DNA from: Mediterranea sp. (in: CFB group bacteria)
GTDB lineage: Bacteria > Bacteroidota > Bacteroidia > Bacteroidales > Bacteroidaceae
Length of the DNA: 37,337 bases
Direction: 5' to 3'
Assembly (NCBI GenBank): GCA_031258135.1
Contig: JAIRNG010000095.1
Location: 1-37,337 of the forward strand
Shown: positions 1-10,062 of the stretch, one piece after another
Layout of the letters: the number at the start of each line of letters is the position of its first letter
Position numbering within the stretch: the stretch's first letter is position 1
Position numbers and translations under genes: made by a program
The notes under the pieces: model-generated
What the model was told of the DNA's origin: nothing
The model's input: only the letters and a program-made list of their open reading frames with translations
Databases searched by the model: none

Positions 1-104
1 ACTTCCGTGTTAAACACGCCAACTTCCGTGTTTAACAAAACAGGTAGCCGTGTTAAACAGAACGGGTGTCCGTGTTTAACACGGAAGTTGAGTTGTTTAA
101 CACG
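1..104. repeat. Degenerate array of about 22-bp units with GTGTTTAAC core
   Basis: The word CCGTGTT recurs at 5, 26, 48 and 70, with a weaker fifth unit near 91-98, giving a period of 21-22 bp. Cores alternate between GTTAAAC and GTTTAAC. The 18 bases at 1-18 are the exact reverse complement of 71-88, so the array can also fold into a hairpin. The window edge cuts it, so its full length is unknown. No gene is visible around it. Confidence 0.7.
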
Positions 105-139
105 AAACCGGCCGTGCCGTATCAGTAAACCTGATTCCG

Positions 140-266
140 GTTGACTGTTTTCATCTTATTCCTGTCGTAAGTTGACTTGTTTACCCCTTAAAACGATATC
201 CGGTTGACTGCTTTTCGTTTTATCACGAAAACAGGTTGACTCCTCAACCTCTATTCTGAGCCTTCT
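140..266. repeat. Degenerate array of about 32-bp units starting GTTGACT
   Basis: GTTGACT occurs at 140, 171, 203 and 235, so the spacing is 31, 32 and 32 bp. The rest of each unit is poorly conserved but tends to be T-rich followed by a CGAAA-like stretch. It follows directly on the 22-bp array. The remaining bases to 404, between this array and the regulator gene, show no gene and no clear terminator. Confidence 0.6.
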
Positions 267-404
267 ATGGCGTACAGGGAATCCATCAGGCAAAGATTCC
301 TGATACGGTCAATATGCTAAAAAGATTGTTATTCCGGTATTTTATTGACCGATTTACTTGTATAGTACACCGTTTTTAATCATTATCAACACAAAACATT
401 CGTC

Positions 405-3400
405 TCATTGATTCTGATATTCTGTCGGTGTCATACCAAACTCTTCTTTAAAACATTTGGAAAAATATTTGGGGTACGTAAATCCCGTGGCATAGGCTAT
501 TTCAGAGATGTTTGCCGTCTTGTTCTTTAGTAAGGTACAAGCATATTTAAGTTTTATATTCCGAATAAATTCCAAAGGAGTACACCCGGTGATGATTTTG
601 CATTTCCGGCTTAAAGTGGAGCGGGATATATTTAAATCAGACGCCATTTGTACGGTATCAAAATCAGGTTCTTGAATATGTCGTTGCACGCATTGTATCG
701 CATCATTCAGGAATGCTTCATCGGGATTCCGATAATTTAAATTAGAGAAATTTATTTCCATTCTGGAACGAAAACTTTGCCAGGACAATTCGCGTGTTTC
801 TAACAGATTGTTTATGCGCGCCTGTAATATTTTCATTTCAAAAGGTTTGGCGATATAACTTTCCGCCCCGGCCTTATAGCATTCTATTTGATCGTCCGGT
901 GCATTCTTGGCTGTCAGCATAATGACAGGAATATGATTCGTCTGTAAATCCCTCTTTATTTGCCGGCAAAATTCCAATCCGTCCATTTGCGGCATCACTA
1001 CATCACAGATAATGATATCCACCGTATTGTTTTTAAGCAGTTCAAGTCCATCCATGCCATTTTCGGCTATGAGTATCTGATACCTTTTATTGAAAATACG
1101 AAATATGAGTTCATGCAAATCCCTGTTGTCGTCAATAAACAGGATACAAGGCTTGTCATCCTGTTCGGATGCGCCCGCATTTTTTTCTTGAATGATTTCG
1201 GAGGAGACGCCAACGAACTCCTGTTCGTTATATGCTTCTTTGTCTATCGGTATTTCCACAGTAAAGAGAGAGCCTTTACCCACTTTACTGCTTACTTCAA
1301 TACTTCCATGATGCATAACTACCAGCTCTTTGGTAAGTGACAAACCTATTCCGTTTGACTTGTATCCCAGATTGTTTCTGTTATTATAAAACTTGGTAAA
1401 GATTTGCTTGATATCTTTTTCTGCAATTCCTACCCCTTCATCTGCCACTTTGAGTATCAGGTATCTGCGATCCTCTTTGTAGACAGCATACATGTCTACA
1501 CTTATTTTTTTATGCGAAGGAGTGTATTTGATAGCATTAGAAAGCAGATTGAACAAAATATTGTCGAATTTATCCATATCCAAATACCCCCAGACTCCAT
1601 CCATTATTTGAGTGGTCAGACAGATGTTTTTTTTATGAGCCAATGATTTGAAATTGGAAGCTACAATGTCCGATACAAAAGAAGATATGTTGTTATTACT
1701 TACATTCAGCCTCATCTTTCCGCTTTCCACTTTCCGGAAATCCAGGACTTGATGTAATAGTCGTTTCAGCCGGTTGGCGTTGGTGCGCAGTATCTCCACC
1801 TGTCTTTCCGAACTTTCTTTGTTTTCTTCCAGATCATCGGCTACGCAAGAAATGATAGTAAGCGGAGTAAGTAGTTCGTGCGAGACATTTGTGAAATAAT
1901 TCAGCTTTATCTGGGTAAGTTCTTCCTGGAGTTTCAATTCTTTTTTCCGCGCCATACGTTTTGTGTAGGCATGAAACAAAAGATATACGAAAAACATGAT
2001 GAAAAAGGCATATAGCAAGTGAGCATACCAACTCTCATACCAAGCGGAAAGACGGTGTATGATTAACTGTTGTTCTTCCTTCATCCAGTTGCCATAGGGG
2101 TCGGTAGCTTTTATGCGGAAGATATATTCCCCTTTGGCAAGATGATTATAAAAAGCTGAATGTTTCCCGTTCTCTATATACGTCCATTTCTTGTCCACTC
2201 CTTCCAGTTGATAGGCATACTTGATTCTTCGACCGGAGGTATAGGAAAGGGCGGAGAATGCAACTTCAATGTTTCGTGCGTCAGGTAAGAGCGTTATTTG
2301 ATGAACGGAGTTGCCAGCCTCCTTGCCAACAGGAGAAAAAAGTACGGATCTGTTGTCGGACCTTACATCGGTTACAAGCACCTGTCCTGTCTGATTTCTC
2401 TTTACATCCTGTCTGTCCGGCAATATTTTGATGAAACCGTTGTGCCCTCCGGCGTACAGGCAACCTTCTTTATCTACGAAAGCCGCATTATGGCGAAAAG
2501 AAGATACGAAAATGTTGGCATCATTGACGGAATATGTAGTATTTTCTTTTTGGGCCCAGTTATGGCAGATTATATATTTGTCACATACAATCCATATCTT
2601 TTCTCCATGAGATAGAATTTCCAAGATATTATCCCCCTTCAGTCCGCAAGCGTCCGTTCGTTCCGTTATTTTTTGTTTTTTCCTGTCCAATCGGAACAAT
2701 TGTCCTAAAGAGGTGGAAAACCAGACAGCATGACTGTCTGCACATATCTTTTTTATAGCCCCTTCGTACAATGGAATTTCTTCTTTGGTATAGTGTTTCA
2801 ACAGAATCGGTTTGCCTTCGTAAGTTACTTGATAAATATCTTTCGGGCAACAAATCCATATATTGCCCTTACTGTCCTTATACATATCGGAAATATGAGA
2901 TATGTTGAAAGGGAGTGCGACAAACTCTTTAGATTCAGCCGATTTGAAGAATAAGTAAGCGTTGGTTCCCACCCAGATATTCCCATGATTGTCTTCAATC
3001 AATTGAGAAATGTTACCCGGAAAGTCGATGACGTCCTTCAAGTCGAATTCTTTCAAAACAGAAAAACGCATCTGCTCTTGTTTCATTTTCCATATATGGG
3101 TAGAAAAATCGTTGCGTCCGCCTAACCACACCGCATCTTCTTTCTGTGAAGGAACGATGGATGTCACAACTATCGAATACAAAGCATTCGAATTGTTTCC
3201 ATAAGTCGTCTTTCCGGTCAGTTCGTCAAAGAGGCAGAGTCCATAGCGTGATTGGTCACACCAAATGATTCCTTTTGAATCTTTGTTGAAATACAAGATA
3301 TTGGCATCCAATCCTAACTTCTCTTTCATGTTCTCCATGGTATAATTCAGTATCTCTGCTTTTTCAAAGGCTATTGTATAGCCCTGGTCATACGCTCCAA

Positions 3401-4370
3401 TCCACAAATTGCCGGAGTTATCTTTGATTATCCGGCTGTACGTTTTATATTGGTCTATAGGTTGATTGATGTCTTTTATCGTATTGATGTTTACTTCTTC
3501 CAATTCATCCCGATCGTTTATGCGGAATACATAGAGCCTGAAATGAGAGAGCGCCCATATATAGCCATACGCATCGTCTTGAACGATGTCATAAAAGACT
3601 TGCTCAGGAGAATGGCGGATGGGGTTGATGATGGATTGCCGGTGAAACATTTGCTCTTTTTGTGCACTACCAGGATCGAAACGCCAGATTCCGCTTCCCC
3701 AGGTCGCAATCCAATACCTGCCCTGATTGTCTTGTGTCATTCGGTAAGGATTGTTATTATCCATTTGGGCATATTCCATGAAAGAGTCATCCTGACGTTC
3801 ATATTTCAATATATCTCCGTTCCATGTTAGAAACCACAGATTGCCGTCATGATCCTCAAAGAAGGTGCTTGCATTGTTCTTTAGCGGATACTCCTTCAAT
3901 ATGCCGAGTTGGGCGTCGCATCTGAACAGGCTTCTTTCAGTGGCTGCCCATATATTCCCTTTCCAGTCGCAGAAGAGATCTTTCATCTCTTTTTTCTGTA
4001 GAGTCGAATCGGGAAATGAGGTGATCTGGTATGTGGTTTTATTTACCAGATTGATTCCTTGAATTGTTCCCACCCACAGATAATCATCATCTTCAGCGAA
4101 ACACCGGATATCATTATGGGAGAGTTTATGCGGATTTTTATAATTGTTTATAAACGGCTGGATATCATATCCGTCATAACGTTCCAGTCCATATACAGTT
4201 CCCATCCAGATAAAACCTTGCTTGTCCTGATACAGATTGAAAATAGAGTTTATGGATAATTTGTCCAGAAAAGGCATAGGACTGACGATAATTTGTTGAG
4301 CACTGAGCGAAATGCTAAAAGACAGGCAGAACAAACAATATATGAGAACTCTTGAAATGTACGTTTTCAT
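405..4370 (-). CDS. Hybrid two-component system sensor/regulator (HTCS) of a polysaccharide utilisation locus
   Basis: A 1321-residue one-protein signalling system: periplasmic sensor, inner-membrane kinase and DNA-binding regulator. Seen in order: signal peptide (about 1-24), repeated propeller blades with G-x-I/L-W-x-G/A motifs to about residue 690, a Y_Y_Y domain (about 700-765), one membrane helix (about 780-802), a HisKA domain with phospho-accepting His831 in SHELLTP, a HATPase_c domain (N-box NLLSNAIKYTP, DEGVGIA, NGIGLSL), a receiver domain with Asp1123 in CDVVMPQMDG and the AKPF lysine motif, and a C-terminal AraC-type helix-turn-helix (about 1227-1321). An upstream extension to 4484 stays open, but a consensus promoter lies at 4406-4437 and the codon at 4370 begins a signal peptide, so 4370 is chosen. 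By family rule it senses an oligosaccharide and activates the divergent susC/susD/GH2 genes. Confidence 0.96.
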   Translation of the reverse strand: MKTYISRVLIYCLFCLSFSISLSAQQIIVSPMPFLDKLSINSIFNLYQDKQGFIWMGTVYGLERYDGYDIQPFINNYKNPHKLSHNDIRCFAEDDDYLWVGTIQGINLVNKTTYQITSFPDSTLQKKEMKDLFCDWKGNIWAATERSLFRCDAQLGILKEYPLKNNASTFFEDHDGNLWFLTWNGDILKYERQDDSFMEYAQMDNNNPYRMTQDNQGRYWIATWGSGIWRFDPGSAQKEQMFHRQSIINPIRHSPEQVFYDIVQDDAYGYIWALSHFRLYVFRINDRDELEEVNINTIKDINQPIDQYKTYSRIIKDNSGNLWIGAYDQGYTIAFEKAEILNYTMENMKEKLGLDANILYFNKDSKGIIWCDQSRYGLCLFDELTGKTTYGNNSNALYSIVVTSIVPSQKEDAVWLGGRNDFSTHIWKMKQEQMRFSVLKEFDLKDVIDFPGNISQLIEDNHGNIWVGTNAYLFFKSAESKEFVALPFNISHISDMYKDSKGNIWICCPKDIYQVTYEGKPILLKHYTKEEIPLYEGAIKKICADSHAVWFSTSLGQLFRLDRKKQKITERTDACGLKGDNILEILSHGEKIWIVCDKYIICHNWAQKENTTYSVNDANIFVSSFRHNAAFVDKEGCLYAGGHNGFIKILPDRQDVKRNQTGQVLVTDVRSDNRSVLFSPVGKEAGNSVHQITLLPDARNIEVAFSALSYTSGRRIKYAYQLEGVDKKWTYIENGKHSAFYNHLAKGEYIFRIKATDPYGNWMKEEQQLIIHRLSAWYESWYAHLLYAFFIMFFVYLLFHAYTKRMARKKELKLQEELTQIKLNYFTNVSHELLTPLTIISCVADDLEENKESSERQVEILRTNANRLKRLLHQVLDFRKVESGKMRLNVSNNNISSFVSDIVASNFKSLAHKKNICLTTQIMDGVWGYLDMDKFDNILFNLLSNAIKYTPSHKKISVDMYAVYKEDRRYLILKVADEGVGIAEKDIKQIFTKFYNNRNNLGYKSNGIGLSLTKELVVMHHGSIEVSSKVGKGSLFTVEIPIDKEAYNEQEFVGVSSEIIQEKNAGASEQDDKPCILFIDDNRDLHELIFRIFNKRYQILIAENGMDGLELLKNNTVDIIICDVVMPQMDGLEFCRQIKRDLQTNHIPVIMLTAKNAPDDQIECYKAGAESYIAKPFEMKILQARINNLLETRELSWQSFRSRMEINFSNLNYRNPDEAFLNDAIQCVQRHIQEPDFDTVQMASDLNISRSTLSRKCKIITGCTPLEFIRNIKLKYACTLLKNKTANISEIAYATGFTYPKYFSKCFKEEFGMTPTEYQNQ

Positions 4371-4405
4371 AATAACAAGATTAACATTGGATTTAAGAGA
4401 TAATG

Positions 4406-4437
4406 CAAATATATGAAATAATCCTAAAGTCCGCAAA
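4406..4437 (-). promoter_or_regulatory. Promoter of the HTCS gene
   Basis: On the minus strand a TTTG box (4434-4437) is followed after 20 bp by TATATTTG (4406-4413), an exact match to the Bacteroidota -33/-7 consensus. Transcription would start near 4400, giving a leader of about 30 nt to the ATG at 4370. This position rules out translation starts upstream of it. Confidence 0.75.
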
Positions 4438-4511
4438 GAAAGATGGTCTGGGCTTATCTTGAAAATGGATATCTTTTTGCTCAATCAGGTAGCGAATTTT
4501 AGTCTGAACAA

Positions 4512-4540
4512 TTTCTATCCCCTATGTGGGTATATTTTTG
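4512..4540 (+). promoter_or_regulatory. Possible promoter of the first susC operon
   Basis: TATTTTTG at 4533-4540 matches the -7 consensus; the only -33 candidate is TTTC at 4512-4515 with a short 17-bp gap. A weak or imperfect promoter is expected for an HTCS-activated operon. The remaining leader to 4705 is AT-rich with no gene; I could not identify the regulator site with confidence. Confidence 0.3.
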
Positions 4541-4705
4541 GCACGGTTTGGTAGAGATACGTATACCTTTATTATGTTTTTAGGGACATTAGGGAAGACT
4601 ATGGAAGACTTAAGGCAAAAATATAGAACGGTTTAAGGTAACTGGAGTAGTTTTCGGGATAACAGAATGTATTTTTTATTAAACCAATTAAAGTAATTTA
4701 GTAAC

Positions 4706-7700
4706 ATGAAAAAAAACAGATTTTTGACATGGCTTACTCTCTTATTTATAGGTGTAGTAAGCGGGTATGCCCAACAGGGCGCCATTACAGGTAAAGTGTT
4801 GGATGGTAATGAAAATCCGCTAATTGGAGTGACGATTCAGTTGAAAGGAACTTCAAACGGAACGATTACAGACATTGACGGTAAATTTTCGATTCAAGCC
4901 TCAAAAGGAGAGACATTGGTCTTTTCTTATATAGGTTATAAGGTGCAGGAAATCCGTTTGTCGGATAAATCAAATCTGACTATCGTGCTGTTGGAAGATT
5001 CCGAAATACTTGATGAAGTTGTAGTAGTCGGCTACGGAACGATGCGCAAGAAAGACCTCACCGGCTCCGTATCGCAAATTCGTCCGGATGCTTTGGCCAA
5101 TGAAGCGCCTAAAACGGTGCAGGACATCCTGCGCGGAACAGCCGGTTTGAACGTGGGTTTCGACAAATCCGCCAAGGGAGGCGGTTCCATGAGTATCCGG
5201 GGCCAGCGCTCCGTATATACCGACGGTGGCCACAATGATCCGCTCATCATTCTGGATGGAATGATGTTTTATGGAGAACTTTCTGAAATCAATCCCAACG
5301 ACATTGCGCAGATAGACGTGCTGAAAGATGCATCATCGGCTGCTGTATATGGTGCAAAGGCTGCCAATGGCGTTGTCACCGTGACAACTAAGAAAGGACG
5401 GTCGGAAAAGCCGGTAATCAACTTCAGCGCCAATGTGGGATGGACTACCATGGCAGACGGCCGGAAGGTGTATGGTGCGGATGGCTACCTGAATTACCGC
5501 AAAGATTTTTACACTACCGACACGTATGGCGTAAATCCGTCTACCGGTAAATACGAGGCTTATCAAACGAGCAACCGCCCCGCAGGATATTATGACCGTC
5601 CTACGGATGCCAACCTGAGCAAGTACGGACTTACCATGGATGCCTGGAGAAACCAGACCACTCAGGATACCGGCATGAGTAACGATGAGGTTTGGGCAAG
5701 GCGCATAGGGCTGAATGCCAGCGAGGTGACGCTTGCCAACTTTCTGGCGGGAAAAACGTTCGACTGGTATGACCACTCTTTCCACACGGGGTTGAACCAG
5801 GACTACAATGTAAGCGTCGGCGGAATGACCGAAAGAATAAACTACTACTTCTCGCTGGGATACCTCTCCAATGAAGGCGTGGTGCGCGGGAATGAATACA
5901 GTGCTGTACGCTCCAACCTGAAGCTGGAAACCAAGGTTACTGACTGGTTAAGCGTGGGAGCCAATATCAACTTCCAAAACCGCACGGACGGCGACATAGC
6001 CACCGACTGGTACAACCAGATAACGAGCAACAGCCCTTTCGCTACTCCCTATAATGATCAGGGAAAACTTGTAGCCCATCCGCAGGGAGAAAATGCATAC
6101 TGGAAAGGATATAACTTCGACTACGACCGTCAATTCCTTGATCTGGAAAAGGGATTTACAGTATTTAATTCTATCCTGACAGCCAGGCTGACGCTTCCTT
6201 TTGGCGTTACTTATTCGTTTAACGCCTCTCCGCGTTACCAGTTCTTTTACGATAGATACTACCGTTCATCAGAACATCCCGACTGGCAAGCAGAAACAGA
6301 AACAAGAGTGAACCGCGAACAGACCAAACGGTTTGACTGGTCACTAAACAACACAATCAGTTGGGATTATACATTTAACAAAAAACATCACGTGATGCTA
6401 ACGTTGGTACAGGAAGCGGAAGAACGCCAATCCTGGCTGGACAGAATAGAAGCTAAAAACATCCTGCCATCAGAAGCATTAGGACTACATGCTACAGCCA
6501 ATGCGGATAAAAGTCTCAGCTCTTTCAGATCGACCGATACAAAAGAGAACGCTACCGGATATCTGGCGCGCTTGTTCTATTCGTATGACGAGAAATACAT
6601 GGGGACATTCTCCTTTCGTCGCGACGGGTATTCTGCTTTTGGTAGCACCAATCCGTATGCTAACTTCCTTTCCGGAGCATTGGCATGGACATTCACCAAC
6701 GAAGATTTCTGGCAATGGAGCGATGTGTTGGATTCCGGCAAATTACGTATCTCTTTCGGTCAGAACGGTAACCGAAGCCTGGAAAATTCTTACATTGCGC
6801 TGGCCAACTTGGCGCTGGGGCAGTATTCGCAAGGATACATCAACGCTGCAAGCAATGCTTTGAAGGACATGAAGTATCTTTTTGTCGACCGCTTGCCCAA
6901 CACCGGCCTGCAGTGGGAGAAGACTACATCCTGGAATGCAGGTTTAGACCTTAGTTTTCTGAGAGGCCGCATCAATGCCGGCCTGGAATATTACATCATG
7001 CCCACCACGGACATGATTATGAAACAGTCACTGCCCGACTTTACCGGATTCACCTCCATAACCACCAATCTGGGACGGGTTGAAAACCGGGGGTTTGAGA
7101 TTTCGCTCAATACACGCAATATTGAGATGGAAAACTTTGAGTGGAACACCTCTTTTTCTTTCTCCTACAACAAGAACGAAATCAAAGAATTGTACGGTGA
7201 ATATGAAACCATCGTGGACGCTGCCGGCAATACCATCACCAAGGAACGGGATGATATAAGTAATGAATGGTTCATCGGACAGCCCATCAGCGCTATCTGG
7301 GACTATGAAGTGACAGGCATCTGGCAGAAGGACGAAGTGGAAGAAGCCGCCAGGTATGGACAGAAGCCGGGCGACCCGAAAGTGGCCAACCATAACACGG
7401 CGGACGACCGGAAAAATACAGATGGAACCACCTCCCCCGTTTACAACAACAACGACAAGAAGTTCCTGGGTGAGACCGCACCACCTGTTCACTGGTCTAT
7501 GCGAAACAACTTTACCCTCTATAAGAACTGGGATTTCTCCTTTAATCTTTACTCCTATATGGGACACAAGAGCTTAGACGGAAACTACCTGAATAATGAC
7601 AATAATTACTCGCAGATTACCAACTGCCAGAACATTTATACCAAGGAGTATTGGACACCGGATAATCCCACGAACGAATACGCCCGTCTTTCTGCACAAG

Positions 7701-7942
7701 GGCCTACGGGGCTTACTGCACCGGGCAGGGTAATTAACCGCTCGTTTATTCGTCTGGAGAATATCTCAGTGGCTTACAACGTTCCGGAAGTATTCCTGTC
7801 CAGATTTAACATTCGGAATGCAAAAGTCTTTGCCACCCTACGCAACGTGGCTACCTGGAGCAAAGAATGGAAATACGGAGACCCTGAGACCGGCGATATT
7901 GCACCGAGAACTTACTCTTTAGGTATAAACTTAACATTTTAA
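4706..7942 (+). CDS. SusC-family TonB-dependent outer-membrane transporter (first locus)
   Basis: A 1078-residue importer that moves oligosaccharides across the outer membrane using TonB energy. Seen: a signal peptide (about 1-22, ending SGYAQ), an N-terminal carboxypeptidase-D-regulatory-like domain (about 25-100, with the IGYK motif), a TonB box region DEVVVVGYG, the plug domain containing DVLKDASSAAVYGAKAANG and TTKKG, then a long beta-barrel ending in a C-terminal aromatic residue (LGINLTF). Length is normal for the family. It starts 335 bp from the divergent HTCS start and is followed after 12 bp by its SusD partner, which is the standard PUL order. The substrate cannot be read from the sequence. 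Confidence 0.96.
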   Translation: MKKNRFLTWLTLLFIGVVSGYAQQGAITGKVLDGNENPLIGVTIQLKGTSNGTITDIDGKFSIQASKGETLVFSYIGYKVQEIRLSDKSNLTIVLLEDSEILDEVVVVGYGTMRKKDLTGSVSQIRPDALANEAPKTVQDILRGTAGLNVGFDKSAKGGGSMSIRGQRSVYTDGGHNDPLIILDGMMFYGELSEINPNDIAQIDVLKDASSAAVYGAKAANGVVTVTTKKGRSEKPVINFSANVGWTTMADGRKVYGADGYLNYRKDFYTTDTYGVNPSTGKYEAYQTSNRPAGYYDRPTDANLSKYGLTMDAWRNQTTQDTGMSNDEVWARRIGLNASEVTLANFLAGKTFDWYDHSFHTGLNQDYNVSVGGMTERINYYFSLGYLSNEGVVRGNEYSAVRSNLKLETKVTDWLSVGANINFQNRTDGDIATDWYNQITSNSPFATPYNDQGKLVAHPQGENAYWKGYNFDYDRQFLDLEKGFTVFNSILTARLTLPFGVTYSFNASPRYQFFYDRYYRSSEHPDWQAETETRVNREQTKRFDWSLNNTISWDYTFNKKHHVMLTLVQEAEERQSWLDRIEAKNILPSEALGLHATANADKSLSSFRSTDTKENATGYLARLFYSYDEKYMGTFSFRRDGYSAFGSTNPYANFLSGALAWTFTNEDFWQWSDVLDSGKLRISFGQNGNRSLENSYIALANLALGQYSQGYINAASNALKDMKYLFVDRLPNTGLQWEKTTSWNAGLDLSFLRGRINAGLEYYIMPTTDMIMKQSLPDFTGFTSITTNLGRVENRGFEISLNTRNIEMENFEWNTSFSFSYNKNEIKELYGEYETIVDAAGNTITKERDDISNEWFIGQPISAIWDYEVTGIWQKDEVEEAARYGQKPGDPKVANHNTADDRKNTDGTTSPVYNNNDKKFLGETAPPVHWSMRNNFTLYKNWDFSFNLYSYMGHKSLDGNYLNNDNNYSQITNCQNIYTKEYWTPDNPTNEYARLSAQGPTGLTAPGRVINRSFIRLENISVAYNVPEVFLSRFNIRNAKVFATLRNVATWSKEWKYGDPETGDIAPRTYSLGINLTF

Positions 7943-7954
7943 AAAGAACGGAAT

Positions 7955-9889
7955 ATGAAATACAATATAGGTAAATTCAAAATATGGATAGGAACTGCAT
8001 GTGTTTCTTTGTTTCTTACGGGATGCTCTGATGATTTCGTGAAACCGGATCCTCTCTCTCTTTATGAACCTACGGTTACATTCAGTACGGTGAAAGGTTT
8101 AGACGCAGCATTAGCTTCGGCAGACAAGGCGTTACGCGCATATTGGACAAATACGGAAGCCATTGACCTGATGCTGCCTTTGATGAGTGAATATCTATTT
8201 TCCGATTTGACTGTAGCCGGCAAGACAGACGACGCGGAAGCCTTCTGCGACATCAACGAACGCTTCACTCCTACCAGCGGCTGGTACAATTTTGATCAGA
8301 ACCGCCTGGTCATCTTCTGGGGAGAGACTTATAACGGTATCAAGTACGCTAATACCGTTATCAGCTATATTGATAAGGTAGAGGGATTAGACGAATCTAC
8401 CAGAAACGAATATCTTGGCCGCGCCTACTTTCATCGCGCCTACCGGTATCTGAACCTCTGCTTCCAGTTCGGCGACGTACCTTTTGTATCTAAAATCGCC
8501 GAATCTCCCAAGCAGAACTATAAGAGTACCAAGCGTGAAGCCATTATCAAACGCCTGGTGCAGGATATGGAGTTTGCCGTACAGCATGTTCCCGAGCAAA
8601 AGGATATGACCTACATCGGCATGATCAATAAAGGCGCCTGCCGCCAGCTATTAATTAAGTGTTACCTTGCCGGCGGAGATTTCCAGAAAGCTAAAGATCA
8701 GGCTGACATCCTCATTGGGCAGTCCGGATACTCGCTGATGGAAAACACTTTTGGTACTTTCTCCAATCCTAACCCCAAGACCTGGAACATCACCAACAAT
8801 GTTATCTGGAACTTACATCAGGGTGGAAACAAAGCCATTGCCGCCAACAGGGAGGCTATTCTCGTATTGCCTAATCGTTACGGCACTGACTCCGGCATCC
8901 GTACCCGTACAATGCGTAACATGGTTCCCAGATGGAACGCCGATGAAATCAAGACTCCCGACAATGTAAGAGCGGTAGAAAACTTCGCGTTGAATAACTC
9001 TGATTATAGAGAGGATTTAGACTTCAACCGCACCTTTGGACGCGGCCAGGCGGTTGTCCGTCCCACTTACTTTGCCGAAAACTCTCTCTGGTACGTTAAC
9101 GGAGTGAACGATGAGGGCGATTTGCGTCACAGCCACACCGCAGGCAATTGGGCGCGTATGGAAGACCTTAAGTACAACCGTCCGAACACTGCTTACCGTG
9201 GAGAAAACATTCGCTACAGCTGGATCGACAACGGTGAAACGAAAGTGCTTTGCACCGACACTATCCGCTGCTGGTTTGACTGGCCCCACTACAAGACTTG
9301 GTCGGAATCTCCCGAAGATGAAGCGCCCTCTGCCAACCAGTACAATGGAGGCGGCTACGCCGATTTCTACTGCTATCGCCTCGCAGAGACTTATCTGCTC
9401 CGCGCCGAAGCCAAATACTATCTGGGTGATGCATCTGCCGCAGATGATGTCAATGCTGTACGCAGACGTGCTCAATGCAGCCAACAATACACTACAGTGG
9501 ACATCGACGACATCGTGGACGAGCGCGCCCGTGAACTTTATATGGAAGAATGGCGCTTTACTGAGCTAAGCCGCATCTCCTACTGTCTCGCTCTTAGCGG
9601 CAAGGCCGACAAAAAAGGAAAAACCTATAACAAGGATCGTCTCCACGAGGAAAGCTTTTGGTTTCACCGCATCACCAACTACAACAACTATTACAACAAA
9701 AATAACGGAGCCAACATCAGAGGCCGCAAGTACACCATGGGCAGGCACAACATCAACTGGCCTATTCCTCAATCGGCCATCGATGCTAATCGCTTAGGTA
9801 AACTTAGCCAGAATCCCGGCTACGACGGATATGATCCTAATGTGGAGAAATGGGAAAGTTGGGAAGATGCTGTAGCTGATGAGAATTAA
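7955..9889 (+). CDS. SusD/RagB-family outer-membrane glycan-binding lipoprotein (first locus)
   Basis: A 644-residue surface lipoprotein that caps the SusC transporter and binds glycan. The signal ends in the lipobox LTGC with Cys24, followed by SDD, an acidic pattern typical of lipoproteins exported to the cell surface in Bacteroidota. The body shows TPR-like helices such as EYLGRAYFHRAYRYLNL and the usual late motif RLAETYLLRAEA. The C-terminus carries WPIPQSAIDANRLGKLSQN, the family hallmark ending. Somewhat longer than typical (500-600). Twelve bp separate it from susC, so the two are co-transcribed. Confidence 0.95.
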   Translation: MKYNIGKFKIWIGTACVSLFLTGCSDDFVKPDPLSLYEPTVTFSTVKGLDAALASADKALRAYWTNTEAIDLMLPLMSEYLFSDLTVAGKTDDAEAFCDINERFTPTSGWYNFDQNRLVIFWGETYNGIKYANTVISYIDKVEGLDESTRNEYLGRAYFHRAYRYLNLCFQFGDVPFVSKIAESPKQNYKSTKREAIIKRLVQDMEFAVQHVPEQKDMTYIGMINKGACRQLLIKCYLAGGDFQKAKDQADILIGQSGYSLMENTFGTFSNPNPKTWNITNNVIWNLHQGGNKAIAANREAILVLPNRYGTDSGIRTRTMRNMVPRWNADEIKTPDNVRAVENFALNNSDYREDLDFNRTFGRGQAVVRPTYFAENSLWYVNGVNDEGDLRHSHTAGNWARMEDLKYNRPNTAYRGENIRYSWIDNGETKVLCTDTIRCWFDWPHYKTWSESPEDEAPSANQYNGGGYADFYCYRLAETYLLRAEAKYYLGDASAADDVNAVRRRAQCSQQYTTVDIDDIVDERARELYMEEWRFTELSRISYCLALSGKADKKGKTYNKDRLHEESFWFHRITNYNNYYNKNNGANIRGRKYTMGRHNINWPIPQSAIDANRLGKLSQNPGYDGYDPNVEKWESWEDAVADEN

Positions 9890-9940
9890 TCTGTTCTTCA
9901 CTGACACAGAAGAGTTCAAAAACCCTGATGAATAACATTA

Positions 9941-9998
9941 AAAGCGTAGATTATCGCCATGTTTCAATGAAATAGTTGTGATAATCTACGTTTTGCTT
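9941..9998 (+). terminator. Hairpin terminator after susD
   Basis: Positions 9945-9955 and 9980-9990 are exact reverse complements (11 bp), with flanking A and T runs extending the pairing, and a TTTT tract follows at 9991. It probably ends or trims the susCD transcript before the GH2 gene, a common arrangement that keeps susCD mRNA more abundant than the enzyme mRNA. Confidence 0.6.
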
Positions 9999-10062
9999 AT
10001 TGTAATGGCGCCTGATTTGCTTTACACTTAATTCATATTCATAAACTATATAAAGATCAATT

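Noticed and set aside
4371..4484. N-terminal extension of the HTCS frame to 4484
   Set aside because: The extension lies upstream of a consensus promoter (4406-4437), and a signal peptide begins exactly at the ATG at 4370.
4547..4571. TTTG at 4547 with TACCTTTA at 4564 as susC promoter
   Set aside because: The gap of 13 bp is too short for the -33/-7 pair, and the -7 box has a mismatch.
7028..7567. A 179-codon minus-strand frame inside the first susC
   Set aside because: Antisense to a clear susC coding region and with no recognisable motif.
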